A DNA stretch of 64,000 bases. Origin: Ensifer sp. LC163. GTDB taxonomy: Bacteria; Pseudomonadota; Alphaproteobacteria; Rhizobiales; Rhizobiaceae. The position numbers were made by a program, and so were the translations under genes. The notes beneath the pieces were generated by a model. That model searched no databases. It was given only the letters and a program-made list of their open reading frames with translations, and was not told where the DNA came from. Each line of letters starts with the position of its first letter. The first letter of the stretch is position 1. Positions 10,375-19,671 of this stretch are shown piece by piece. The DNA lies in NCBI RefSeq assembly GCF_001695855.1, contig NZ_MBSS01000012.1, positions 800,783 through 864,782 of the forward strand, in the 5' to 3' direction.

Positions 10375-11777
10375 AAATCAAAAACGCTGAGGCCCGTCGC
10401 CATCTCGTCGAGCCCAAGCGGGCGTGTGACGGGTGGCTCGGCGCGCGCAAGGCAGCCCTGCCGCTCGCAGAGACGGCAGGCCGCCCCGATGGCGATCGCG
10501 GGTGAACGCACCGCGCCATAGACCACCTCGTCGGCAAAGGAAGCCTCGCAACCGATCAGCAAGGCGGTGCGGCGAACCCGCTCTTCAAAGCCCGCCTGCG
10601 GACCATCGAGCGTGCGCGACACGGTGAGGAACGCCAACCCTTCAGTCGTCTCCACACGATCCACCAGGATCTGCCCCGGCACGGAGAAAGCGGCATGGAT
10701 ATTGAGCTTCGGACAGCCGCCGCCGAACCTGGCCTGTGGGAAGCCCGATGCGCCGGAACGACGGAGCCGGTGCCCGGCATTGTCGATCTCCATCAGGAAA
10801 AACGGAACGCCGGCCGCGCCGGGCCGCTGCAGCATGGTCAGTCGGTTGGCGACCTGCTCGAACGACACCTGGAAGCGCGCCCGCAGGATGTCGATATCGT
10901 ATTTCGCCCGCTGGGCAGCAGCATGGAACGCCCCATAGGGCATCATCAGCGCGTGGGCGGCATAGCGGGCGAGTTCGAAGCGGCCGATGCGGCGCGCTTC
11001 GGCAGTCGAGAAGCGCAGCGGCTCAAGCTCCTGGACGATCGCCTCGTGACAGGCGATCGAGGCTGCCTCCATGGCAATCTCGCGCAGCTGGTCATAGGGC
11101 GACAGGCGCTCGGAGATAAACAGCCGCATGGAATGGCGATCGAACCGGCGGCGCAGATTGGGCATCGCGTGCACCGGCAGATTGCGCACGACCAGGCCGT
11201 GCTCCTTCTTCAGCCAGACCTTCAGCGCACTGATCAGATCGTCGCCGGGCGCAAGGGCGTCATAAAAGGCCTCTGCGGCCTCCTCGATCCGGACAAAATG
11301 ATTGGGCCGCGCCTCCAGCGTCTCGCGCACCTCGTCCATCGGCAGACGCGTTCCCGACAACGCCTCCATATGACCCTGTCCGGCCAGGAGATCGGCGAGG
11401 TCCTTCAGCCGCGCCGCCTGCTCGCGATAGGCACGGTAAAGCTTGACAACACCGCCGGCGGCGTTCGGTGCCGCTTCGGCAACTTCGATCAACTCCTGAT
11501 CCCCCGGCAACTCCGCCGCCAGCAGCGGATCGGCGAAGACTTCGCGCAATTGTGCCAGCCCACCGCCCGTCTCGCCCTGCAGCTCCTCCAGATCGACCTT
11601 GTAGACCGATGCGAGCTTCAGGAGCAGCTGGACAGTCAATGGCCGTTGATTGCGCTCGATCAGGTTGAGGTAGGACGGCGAGATGCCAAGCGCATCCGCC
11701 ATGGCCGTCTGCGTCAGCGAGAGCCCGTTGCGGATCCGCCGCACACGCGGGCCGGCAAAGATCTTGTTCTCAGCCAT
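10368..11777 (-). CDS. scfR: ScfR/RamB-family regulator of acetate/short-chain acyl metabolism
   Basis: This 469-residue cytoplasmic regulator has an N-terminal XRE helix-turn-helix (about residues 9-62, with SLTQTAMADALGISPSYLN). A central ImmA/IrrE-like region follows; its usual metal-binding HExxH is not intact (ACHEAI). A Cys-rich C-terminal domain contains GGGCPKL and CRLCERQGC. Members of this family, such as RamB of Corynebacterium and ScfR/MccR/PccR, sense acyl-CoA status and control glyoxylate or methylcitrate genes. Its placement head-to-head with aceA fits this. Autoregulation and aceA control are inferred. Confidence 0.85.
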   Translation of the reverse strand: MAENKIFAGPRVRRIRNGLSLTQTAMADALGISPSYLNLIERNQRPLTVQLLLKLASVYKVDLEELQGETGGGLAQLREVFADPLLAAELPGDQELIEVAEAAPNAAGGVVKLYRAYREQAARLKDLADLLAGQGHMEALSGTRLPMDEVRETLEARPNHFVRIEEAAEAFYDALAPGDDLISALKVWLKKEHGLVVRNLPVHAMPNLRRRFDRHSMRLFISERLSPYDQLREIAMEAASIACHEAIVQELEPLRFSTAEARRIGRFELARYAAHALMMPYGAFHAAAQRAKYDIDILRARFQVSFEQVANRLTMLQRPGAAGVPFFLMEIDNAGHRLRRSGASGFPQARFGGGCPKLNIHAAFSVPGQILVDRVETTEGLAFLTVSRTLDGPQAGFEERVRRTALLIGCEASFADEVVYGAVRSPAIAIGAACRLCERQGCLARAEPPVTRPLGLDEMATGLSVFDFQ

Positions 11778-12006
11778 TTGTCACTACCTTTACAAGTCTC
11801 GCGCCGATTGCGCATTTACATATTTTACAAATTTACTGCGCGCGCCTGTCAAAGGCAAGACAAGATAACCCTTTTGAAAGGCGCGTAGCTTCAATTCTTG
11901 TGGCTCTGTTGCGCAGCGCAATGTAAAAACTGTCACATCAACTCAAGACGAAGAAAGCCATACGACAAAAAGTCGAATGGCGGATGAGTTCCAGCAGGAG
12001 GAAGTA
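11778..12006. promoter_or_regulatory. scfR-aceA regulatory region with TTTACA boxes
   Basis: The 229-nt divergent intergenic region contains TTTACA at 11789-11794, 11815-11820 and 11824-11829, and TTTACT at 11832-11837. An inverted copy TGTAAA is at 11922-11927, about 80 nt before aceA. The four left boxes lie just upstream of the scfR start. The aceA start is set by a strong GCAGGAGGAA ribosome site (11994-12003). I infer that the boxes are ScfR sites. Confidence 0.55.
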
Positions 12007-13296
<1,290 letters not shown>

Positions 13297-13378
13297 AGGA
13301 TCGGGGAGCGTGGCAATCCCTGCCCGCCACGCTCCCCGGGCAACCGACCAGAAACCTTTGAGCTCAAGGAGAACTCCA

Positions 13379-13618
13379 ATGACAGTTCAGACACGCGTCA
13401 AGGAACGGGCCGAGGAACAGTCTTCGGCCATGACCCCGGACCAGCAGGCTGCCATCCGCATGGTCGCAAACGACCTGCACCGCCTCAACCAGGCCGTCAT
13501 GAAAGCGGTCGATGCCGGCGTATCGGTCGAGCTCGTACGCTCGGCCCGCCACCACGGCGGCGAAGGCAACTGGGGCGACCTGTTGATCCCCGTCATCGTG
13601 ACCCAGGGCAGATCATGA
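13379..13618 (+). CDS. Conserved small protein downstream of aceA
   Basis: This 79-residue soluble, mostly helical protein starts at ATG 13379 with an AAGGAG ribosome site about 8 nt upstream. An Ala/Gln/Glu-rich first half is followed by ANDLHRLNQAVMKAVDAGVSVELVR and a Gly/His-rich stretch HHGGEGNWGDLLIPVIV. I do not recognise a functional family. Its position 82 nt after aceA suggests co-expression with the glyoxylate shunt. The next frame overlaps its stop in an ATGA junction. Confidence 0.7.
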   Translation: MTVQTRVKERAEEQSSAMTPDQQAAIRMVANDLHRLNQAVMKAVDAGVSVELVRSARHHGGEGNWGDLLIPVIVTQGRS

Positions 13619-13746
13619 CCATCCTTGCGATAACGGTTGCGATGGCGCTGCTTTCATCCAGCCTGCTTCGCCCAGGGGCAGTGGTCAGAGCCAGATACGC
13701 AATCTTTAGTTGTCGCCATCAAAGCCGCGAGGGAGAGCCGCGGTGA
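13615..13746 (+). CDS. 43-residue hydrophobic microprotein coupled to the aceA transcript
   Basis: The ATG overlaps the stop of the 79-residue gene (ATGA at 13615-13618), the usual sign of translational coupling. The product begins MTILAITVAMALLSSSLL, a single membrane-spanning stretch, then has a basic Arg-rich tail (RARYAIFSCRHQSREGEPR). It ends 8 nt before a 12-bp hairpin that could terminate the aceA transcript. No homologue is recognised. It is supported only by position, coupling and hydrophobicity. Confidence 0.45.
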   Translation: MTILAITVAMALLSSSLLRPGAVVRARYAIFSCRHQSREGEPR

Positions 13747-13754
13747 GTAAGTCC

Positions 13755-13784
13755 AGCATGGCCGGCCATAGTGCCGGCCATGCT
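13755..13784 (+). terminator. Strong hairpin closing the aceA transcript
   Basis: A perfect 12-bp stem (13755-13766 with 13773-13784, AGCATGGCCGGC/GCCGGCCATGCT) has a 6-nt loop. No T-run follows on the plus strand, so it may act with Rho or as a 3'-end stabiliser rather than as a simple intrinsic terminator. Confidence 0.55.
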
Positions 13785-13898
13785 GCGTTGGCTGGGGAGG
13801 ATCGTATACAAACGACCGCCGTCATCCTGCTATTTCAAGTTGATTGAATCAGCGGCAGCCGGTTATATTAGCCAAATCTATCTCAGGTAGAGGCACGC

Positions 13899-15008
13899 AT
13901 GTATCGATCGACGAAAGCTGCCGATACGGCCGAACTGACAGAGCTGATCTACGGCGCCGCCTTCGGCGACTGCGGCTGGCAGGACTTTTTGGATCGGCTG
14001 ACGACGACGATGCCCAACGGGCGCTCCGCCCTTCACTACCACGATCTCTCCTCCCCCACGACCTACGTGCCCTATGTGTCCGGCTTCGCTGCCGAAGACA
14101 TCGATCAGTTCAACAATCACTTCGCGGCCATCAATCCCTGGATACCGAAGTCGGTGCTCGTGCCGGTGGGGCACGGCCTTGCCGGCGAGCACATCGTTGC
14201 GCGCAAGGATCTGGTCAAGTCGGAATTCTACAACGACTGGCTGAAGCGCCGGACCGGGTGCGAGACCACCGTCGGCGTGACCATCGTGCGCAGTGCGACG
14301 CGAACCTTGCTCGTATCCACCTGCACCTCGTCGACGGACGAGGAACTCAATCAGCATGCCGCCGATCAATATACCCAACTGGCGCCCCATCTCAGGCGCG
14401 CCTTCGATTTTCTACGCCGGCGCGACCTGACGACGGTCGAACAACACGAAGGCCCGACCTTGCTCGACACGATCGGCGTCGGCCTCGTCTATGTCGGCGA
14501 CAATCTTCGCATCCGCTCCATGAACGAATGCGCGCAGCGGATGACGGCGAATGGCTCGCCATTCCGCATTAGCGTCAACGGGCGCTTGTTCATGGATGAA
14601 CCGGGGACGAATGCGACGCTGCAGCTTCTGGCCTTGCCGCCTGGCAGCCCGACGCAACCTCAAGTCCGTATTGTAAGGACCGCCGAGGACAGCGCCTTTC
14701 GCATTACGCTCGTCAGACGAAGCTCCAGCATCTTCACGGAACTCCTCGATGGACCAACGGTGGCCGTGCTGATCGAGCCCGCCACGTCTGTGGTGGGCGA
14801 ACAGCATCTAAACCATCTGAAGGAGAGTTACGGCCTGACCCCGGCAGAAATCCGTATCGCTTCCGGCATTGCTGCGGGCCTGACGCTGAAGGAGATGTCC
14901 AGCGCCAACGGCGTGAGCTACGAGACGATCCGCACGCAGCTCAAGAGCATTTATAGCAAAACCCGGGTCAATTCGCAGGCTGGCCTCGTCAAGCTGCTGC
15001 TGCGCTGA
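13899..15008 (+). CDS. LuxR-type transcriptional regulator
   Basis: This 369-residue protein has a C-terminal LuxR helix-turn-helix (about 305-367), recognisable from LTPAEIRIASGIAAGLTLKEM followed by SYETIRTQLKSIYSKT. The N-terminal 280 residues match no sensor domain I can name. They contain aromatic/Trp motifs (NPWIPKS, EFYNDWLKR) that recall autoinducer-like or PAS-like folds, but the typical acyl-homoserine-lactone residues cannot be assigned. It converges with a LysR gene, and no dedicated signal synthase is adjacent. Regulator class is secure; ligand and targets are unknown. Confidence 0.8.
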   Translation: MYRSTKAADTAELTELIYGAAFGDCGWQDFLDRLTTTMPNGRSALHYHDLSSPTTYVPYVSGFAAEDIDQFNNHFAAINPWIPKSVLVPVGHGLAGEHIVARKDLVKSEFYNDWLKRRTGCETTVGVTIVRSATRTLLVSTCTSSTDEELNQHAADQYTQLAPHLRRAFDFLRRRDLTTVEQHEGPTLLDTIGVGLVYVGDNLRIRSMNECAQRMTANGSPFRISVNGRLFMDEPGTNATLQLLALPPGSPTQPQVRIVRTAEDSAFRITLVRRSSSIFTELLDGPTVAVLIEPATSVVGEQHLNHLKESYGLTPAEIRIASGIAAGLTLKEMSSANGVSYETIRTQLKSIYSKTRVNSQAGLVKLLLR

Positions 15009-15112
15009 ACCTTGCGGCACCGGGCGTCCAACTTGGAGGCACAGGATCGCTGCAGCAGGTTGATGTGTGCATTTCGGTCGCGGACCGGCTACGCACTTTT
15101 GCGGGGATTGCC

Positions 15113-15982
15113 TTAGCCCCGCCGAGGCCGCTTGCCGGCAAAGATATCCGCGTGGCTGCGCAGCAGCTTCGTCATGCGGTCGACCACCGAGCGGATCTCC
15201 CTTCGGTGCCTGTCCTCATTGTTCATCACGATCCATTGTCGGTGCCTGAGCGCCGGGAGCTCGTCACCCGCTCGTTCCAGCATCGGATCGAGGTCGCCGA
15301 CGAAACACGGGAGCACCGCGCAACCGGCACCGGCCCGGGCGAGATCCAAGAGCGAGCGCGGCCGCGTGACCGTGGCGACGATCCGCCCCTCTACCTGCTC
15401 ATGCGGCCAACGCAGATAGGCCGAGATCGCCTCTTCCTCGCCGACCGCCACCCACCGCCCGTTGGCGGCCGGTGGTGCGTTTTTCTGGCGATAGGCGGCA
15501 TAGGCGACGTCGCCGACCGGACTGGCTGCCAGATAGCTTTCCTCGGGCTCGAAGGCGCGGATGCCGATATCCGTCTCGCGATAGGCGAGGCTGGCGCGCG
15601 TCTCGCCGATGGTGATCGCCAGGCTGAAGCCGTCCCTTTCGGTGCAAAGTGCGGGAAAGTTCTCCGCGAGCAGCCAGGCGATCCAGGTTCCGACGGTGAT
15701 GCGGACGGTCGCGCCCTCGCCCTCGCGCCGCCAGCTCTCGACCCGGCGCGCTGCCGCTTCCATCTCCTGAAGCTGCTCGAAAAGAAGCTCGCCGTCGCCG
15801 GTAAGCTGGTAGCCGGTTTGGCTGCGCAGGAACAGCACGCGTCCGGTTCGCTCCTCGAGCTCGAGCATCCGTCGTCCGACGGTGGCCGGACTTGAGCCCA
15901 GTGCCTGTGCGGCGCCGGTCAGGCCGCCCGTGCGCGCCACGCTCATGAAGCAACGGTAGATATCCCAATCCATGTCTTTCAT
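15113..15982 (-). CDS. LysR-family transcriptional regulator
   Basis: This 289-residue regulator has an N-terminal winged helix-turn-helix in the first 65 residues (IYRCFMSVARTGGLTGAAQAL, then SSPATVGRRMLELEE). A periplasmic-binding-like effector domain follows. The start was placed at MKDMDWDIYR (15982). The frame extends upstream to 16078 but that part has no family resemblance and no ribosome site. It is divergent from the Met-rich small gene at 16071, its most likely neighbour target. The effector is unknown. Confidence 0.82.
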   Translation of the reverse strand: MKDMDWDIYRCFMSVARTGGLTGAAQALGSSPATVGRRMLELEERTGRVLFLRSQTGYQLTGDGELLFEQLQEMEAAARRVESWRREGEGATVRITVGTWIAWLLAENFPALCTERDGFSLAITIGETRASLAYRETDIGIRAFEPEESYLAASPVGDVAYAAYRQKNAPPAANGRWVAVGEEEAISAYLRWPHEQVEGRIVATVTRPRSLLDLARAGAGCAVLPCFVGDLDPMLERAGDELPALRHRQWIVMNNEDRHRREIRSVVDRMTKLLRSHADIFAGKRPRRG

Positions 15983-16070
15983 CGATGAAAAACATAGGCC
16001 GATATCTTGTGTATGTAAAACAGCTTTTGCTGCATAGAAGAGGAGATGCCACCGAATGAGGAGCATCACC

Positions 16071-16304
16071 ATGGACATGATGGCAATGGCCTATATGGCC
16101 GATATGGCAATGAAGAGCCGCCGCTGGGACGAACACTTCGACCCCAAGCCGCCGGGACTTTTGCGGCGGACGTTTCGCCGCTGCATTGCAGCACTTGCGG
16201 CACGCAGAAAGCTGAAAACCGTCGAGCAGCCCGCACAAACAAGATGCGCCGCGCAACCGGTCGATCGCGCGGCGCTGTGCTACAGCGCCGCGCGTCAAAT
16301 ATGA
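16071..16304 (+). CDS. Met-rich small basic protein whose tail lies in a mosaic repeat
   Basis: This 77-residue frame has a good ribosome site (GAGGAG, 16058-16063) 7 nt before ATG 16071. The N-terminus is unusually Met-rich (MDMMAMAYMADMAMKSRR), then comes WDEHFDPKPP and a strongly basic helix (LLRRTFRRCIAALAARRKLK). The last eight residues or so are encoded inside the mosaic repeat that starts near 16280, so the stop codon comes from the repeat. It is divergent from a LysR gene. Function unknown; an alternative start at 16056 adds five residues. Confidence 0.5.
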   Translation: MDMMAMAYMADMAMKSRRWDEHFDPKPPGLLRRTFRRCIAALAARRKLKTVEQPAQTRCAAQPVDRAALCYSAARQI

Positions 16305-16386
16305 CGCGCTAAGGACGCTGTAACACCCTAAACTTGCTGCATAATTTTCTCCTTAAATCGATTCCGATTTAAGGAATTATGCAGTA
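16280..16386. repeat. Mosaic palindromic repeat, copy 1
   Basis: Two stem-loop modules are present. Module one has GCGCGTCA (16290-16297) pairing with TGACGCGC (16302-16309), wrapped by TACAGCG/CGCTGTA (16281-16287 with 16316-16322). Module two has TGCATAATT/AATTATGCA (16338-16346 with 16375-16383) around CCTTAAATCG/CGATTTAAGG. The same modules recur at 36584-36671 (inverted), 45337-45415 and 50395-50503. It lies between the Met-rich gene and the chemoreceptor stop. Confidence 0.85.
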
Positions 16387-16416
16387 CAGGGACGAAACCG
16401 TCGTGGTGCTGGCCAA

Positions 16417-18942
16417 TCAGGCCGCGCGGTAAGCGTGGATATCGGACGCTTCCGGTTCCAGCCGGAACTGCTCGACCAGCATCATCAGCGTATCGGCCTG
16501 GTTGGACAGCGCCAGGCTCGTGGCCGTTGCCTCTTCAACCATCGAGGCGTTCTGCTGGGTCATCTGATCCATCTGGTTGACCGATCCGTTGACTTCGTTG
16601 AGCGCCACCGCCTGGTCGCGGCTGGCCGTCGCGATCATTTCGACATGCTGGCTGACGGTGACGATCTGGGCGCTGATCGAGGCGAGCACCGCGCCGGTCT
16701 CCTTGACCAGGTGCGAACCGGAATTGACCTCGTCGGTCGACTTGTTGATGAGGCCCTTGATCTCACGGGCGGCCTCGGCCGAGCGCTGCGCCAGTTCGCG
16801 CACTTCCTGTGCCACCACCGCGAAGCCCTTGCCGGCTTCGCCGGCACGCGCTGCTTCGATGCCGGCGTTGAGTGCCAGCAGGTTGGTCTGGAAGGCGATG
16901 TCGTCGATCACTTCGATGATCTGCTCGATCTGGCGTGATGCCTCTTCGATGCGGCCCATGGCGGCGATCGCGTTGGTGACGACCGTTGCCGAGCTGTCGG
17001 CGCTCTTCTTGGTTTGCGTCACGGCGACATTGGCCTCGTTCGCACGCTCCGCCGAAGAACGGACGGTCACGGTGATCTGGTCGACCGCCGCAGCCGTCTC
17101 CTCGAGCGAGGCTGCCTGGGCTTCCGTGCGCTTCGATAGTGAATCCGCCGCATGGTGCATGTCCGAACCACTCTGCTGGATCGCCTGCGCATTGGCGCGG
17201 ATCTGCGCCAACGTGTCCTGCAGGCGGATCAGCGAGCCGTTGAAGTCCATGCGCAGCTGTTCGAGGCGGCCATGGAACGGAATGTCGATCTGGCGCGACA
17301 GGTCGCCCTGTGCCAAGCGGCCGAGGCCGGCGGCAAGTTCGCTGACCGCAAGGTCGATCTGACGATCGAGCTCCTGTTTTTCCGCATCGTTGCGGGTCCG
17401 TTCGAGCTCGGCGCGGGCACGCTGTTCTTCGCTTTCGGTCTCGATGCGCACCTTGGAGAGGGCGTTTTCCTTGAAGACGCCAAGGGCGCGAGCCATGTCG
17501 CCGATCTCGTCCTGACGGGCGTCGCCGTCGATGGAGGTATCGAGGCGGCCGTCTGCCAGGCGACGCATGGCGGCGGTGATCTGGCCGATCGGCTTCTTCA
17601 GCGTCAGCGTGAGCGCGATGCCGGCAAGCAAGGCGATGACGACGCCTGCAACGGTCGCGGCCACGGAGATCTGGTTTGCTTCCTGGCGCTCGGTGCCGGC
17701 GGCAACCTTCTGCTGCTCGGCAAAACCGGTCAGATCGCTCCAGATCTGGTTGATCGACTGGCCGGCGGCATCGAAATCGGCGGTCCGTTTCACGGTGATT
17801 TCGACCAGCGACGCCGCATCCTTCTTCATCACGGTGATGATCGGCATCAGCGTGTCGGCGATCGCATCGAAGGATGCGCCTTCGCTTGCAACACCGCGCA
17901 GCGTTGCCATGTTCTGCTGAACCGCGAGGAACTTATCGAGCAGCTTCTGGCGATTGCCTTCCGTGGTCGCTCCCATGAAAGTCGCGGCGGAGATCTGGAT
18001 ATCGGTGATCGAGGTTGAAAGCCGGCGCGTCGCCGTCAGAACGGATTCGGTGCTGACGATAAGCTGATCGAGCTCGGCGAAGATCCGCGTGGCATCTCGC
18101 ATCTTGCCGACCGAGGCCGCTTCCAGACGGAAACTTGCGGTGCGGAAACGGTCGACATGTTTCGAGATGCCGGCAAGCGTCTCAGGACCGGCAGGCGCCT
18201 TCAAAAGCGCGCCGACCTCGCTCGATGCGGAGGTGATGGTCTCGGTCAGCGACTTCTCGTCCTTCGGCAGCAGACGGAAGATGTCACGCTCGGTGCGGCC
18301 GATCATCGGGAACCGTTCCTTGACGGCCTTGAGCTTCTCGTCGATCGTCGTCGCCTTGCTGACCTCCGTGCCGAACTCGTTGAAGAAGCGGCTGGCGCGC
18401 ATCAGCTTTTCGGCTTCGCGCAGCATGGTCTTGGCGGCGTTCTCGTTCTTGCGCACGGCATATTGCAGCCGGTTCGACTCGTCATTGATCTTGGCGCGCT
18501 CCACCAGCAGCGCATCGAGGTTCGCCGTCATCGTGGCGCGCATTTCCTGCTCGCCGACATGCAGCTGCCAGAGCCCGTCGATGCGGGCTTCGATGTCGTT
18601 GGTTGCGGCGATCGCAGCCGTCAGCTCGCCCTGGCCGCTCTGGCCGGCCACCTGCGCAGCGGTCTCTGCCAGGATCTCCTTCTGTGCGGAAATCTTGCCC
18701 TGCAAGGCGTCGCGGGTTTCCTCAGTGGTCGAGTGCAGGAAGTTGTTCATCCCCGCATAGACGTCCTTGAAGCCGCTCAGCGTCTGCAGGACGCTGTTTG
18801 AAATCTCCATCCGGCCCTGCAGCAGGCCGGACGCGTAAAGGCCGGTAATGCCGACGGCACAGATGCTGACGACGAAGGGCAGAATGAAAAACAGCACCTT
18901 CGTCTGGATCTTGAAGCGGGCAAGAATTCTGTCAATGAACAT
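16417..18942 (-). CDS. mcpZ: Methyl-accepting chemotaxis protein, McpZ-like
   Basis: This 841-residue transmembrane chemoreceptor has TM1 at about 15-37 and TM2 at about 425-448. They bound a very large, almost wholly helical periplasmic sensor of some 386 residues. A HAMP domain follows (449-500), then a second HAMP-like segment near 530-580 ([16 protein letters not shown]), then the signalling coiled coil with the conserved tip around [20 protein letters not shown]. The protein ends AYRAA, with no CheR-binding pentapeptide. The start at 18942 is used because the basic amphipathic N-terminus begins there. The size and helical sensor resemble S. meliloti McpZ; the ligand is unknown. Confidence 0.85.
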   Translation of the reverse strand: MFIDRILARFKIQTKVLFFILPFVVSICAVGITGLYASGLLQGRMEISNSVLQTLSGFKDVYAGMNNFLHSTTEETRDALQGKISAQKEILAETAAQVAGQSGQGELTAAIAATNDIEARIDGLWQLHVGEQEMRATMTANLDALLVERAKINDESNRLQYAVRKNENAAKTMLREAEKLMRASRFFNEFGTEVSKATTIDEKLKAVKERFPMIGRTERDIFRLLPKDEKSLTETITSASSEVGALLKAPAGPETLAGISKHVDRFRTASFRLEAASVGKMRDATRIFAELDQLIVSTESVLTATRRLSTSITDIQISAATFMGATTEGNRQKLLDKFLAVQQNMATLRGVASEGASFDAIADTLMPIITVMKKDAASLVEITVKRTADFDAAGQSINQIWSDLTGFAEQQKVAAGTERQEANQISVAATVAGVVIALLAGIALTLTLKKPIGQITAAMRRLADGRLDTSIDGDARQDEIGDMARALGVFKENALSKVRIETESEEQRARAELERTRNDAEKQELDRQIDLAVSELAAGLGRLAQGDLSRQIDIPFHGRLEQLRMDFNGSLIRLQDTLAQIRANAQAIQQSGSDMHHAADSLSKRTEAQAASLEETAAAVDQITVTVRSSAERANEANVAVTQTKKSADSSATVVTNAIAAMGRIEEASRQIEQIIEVIDDIAFQTNLLALNAGIEAARAGEAGKGFAVVAQEVRELAQRSAEAAREIKGLINKSTDEVNSGSHLVKETGAVLASISAQIVTVSQHVEMIATASRDQAVALNEVNGSVNQMDQMTQQNASMVEEATATSLALSNQADTLMMLVEQFRLEPEASDIHAYRAA

Positions 18943-19293
18943 GGAAAACACCTTGGCTCGCAGCTCGCATTCGCCTCCCCCGGCGGCTCGAAGCATGTTT
19001 CACCTTCCGCGCAACGGCAGAAAGGACGAAACGATCGAGAGCCACCCGATGCGCAAACAGGCTGATGTTTTTCGGAAAATCATGCGGCGCAACACCGCCA
19101 GTCCGTCAGCAATCATTGCGGGACCGCGCCACCTCCCCGGTAGCGAAGTCCTGACGGAACTCACTTCGTCGCAATATTCATTTTGAACGATTAAAAATTG
19201 TATAAGCGCCGAGCACTCGCCGACGTATTTCCGAAGGCGCTCGCGCGCTAACGACGGGATCGAGGTCCGGCCGAAAGCGGCCGGCGGGCAGCA
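18943..19293. other. Chemoreceptor upstream region
   Basis: These 351 nt lie between the chemoreceptor start and the end of the 48-residue gene, both on the minus strand. A 7-bp GC-rich hairpin (CCGGCCG/CGGCCGG, 19267-19284) just after the small gene may end its transcript, though no T-run follows. The chemoreceptor promoter should lie in the AT-rich part near 19170-19210. No repeat or further gene was seen. Confidence 0.4.
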
Positions 19294-19440
19294 TCAGAGC
19301 CAGTAGGCCGGAAGCGTTGCGAGGGCAGCAACGGCAAAGAATGCGATCAGAGCAATGCGGGTCAACGCCATTCTCTGGGCGCGGCTCTCGTCGGTGCGAG
19401 CGATCGCGATGGCGCGGGGACGACGGCGTGGCTGGTTCAT
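19294..19440 (-). CDS. 48-residue single-pass membrane microprotein
   Basis: The reading frame encodes a basic cytoplasmic head (MNQPRRRPRAIAIARTDESR). After AQRM comes one hydrophobic span (ALTRIALIAFFAVAALATL) and a short end, PAYWL. The ATG at 19440 is preceded on the minus strand by AAGGACAGGATGCC, which offers a ribosome site. Composition (Arg-rich head, Ala/Leu/Phe span) is protein-like, and the positive-inside rule predicts the N-terminus in the cytoplasm. No family is recognised. It stands alone between the YhiN-like gene and the chemoreceptor. Confidence 0.55.
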   Translation of the reverse strand: MNQPRRRPRAIAIARTDESRAQRMALTRIALIAFFAVAALATLPAYWL

Positions 19441-19671
19441 GGCATCCTGTCCTTCTCACTGACCGGCAACGATCGGCCCGGATGAACCGGCTTGCCAGTC
19501 GAGTTCATATTGCAGCCATGCCGTGGCAGAGAAAAGCCCTAAAAATGGAAACAGTGTTATTTCCGTTTGCGGAACAGTTCTTATCTCGCCAACCGCCGGC
19601 TGTGCCGACATCAGATGAGGTTCGGACATATCCGTTAACAATGGCTGAAGCCAAGCGCCACAAAACCGGGA

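Noticed and set aside
16046..16312. Alternative 88-codon frame overlapping the Met-rich gene
   Set aside because: GAGGAG at 16058-16063 lies downstream of its start and serves the other frame; its His/Gly/Arg-rich product looks like a frame shadow.
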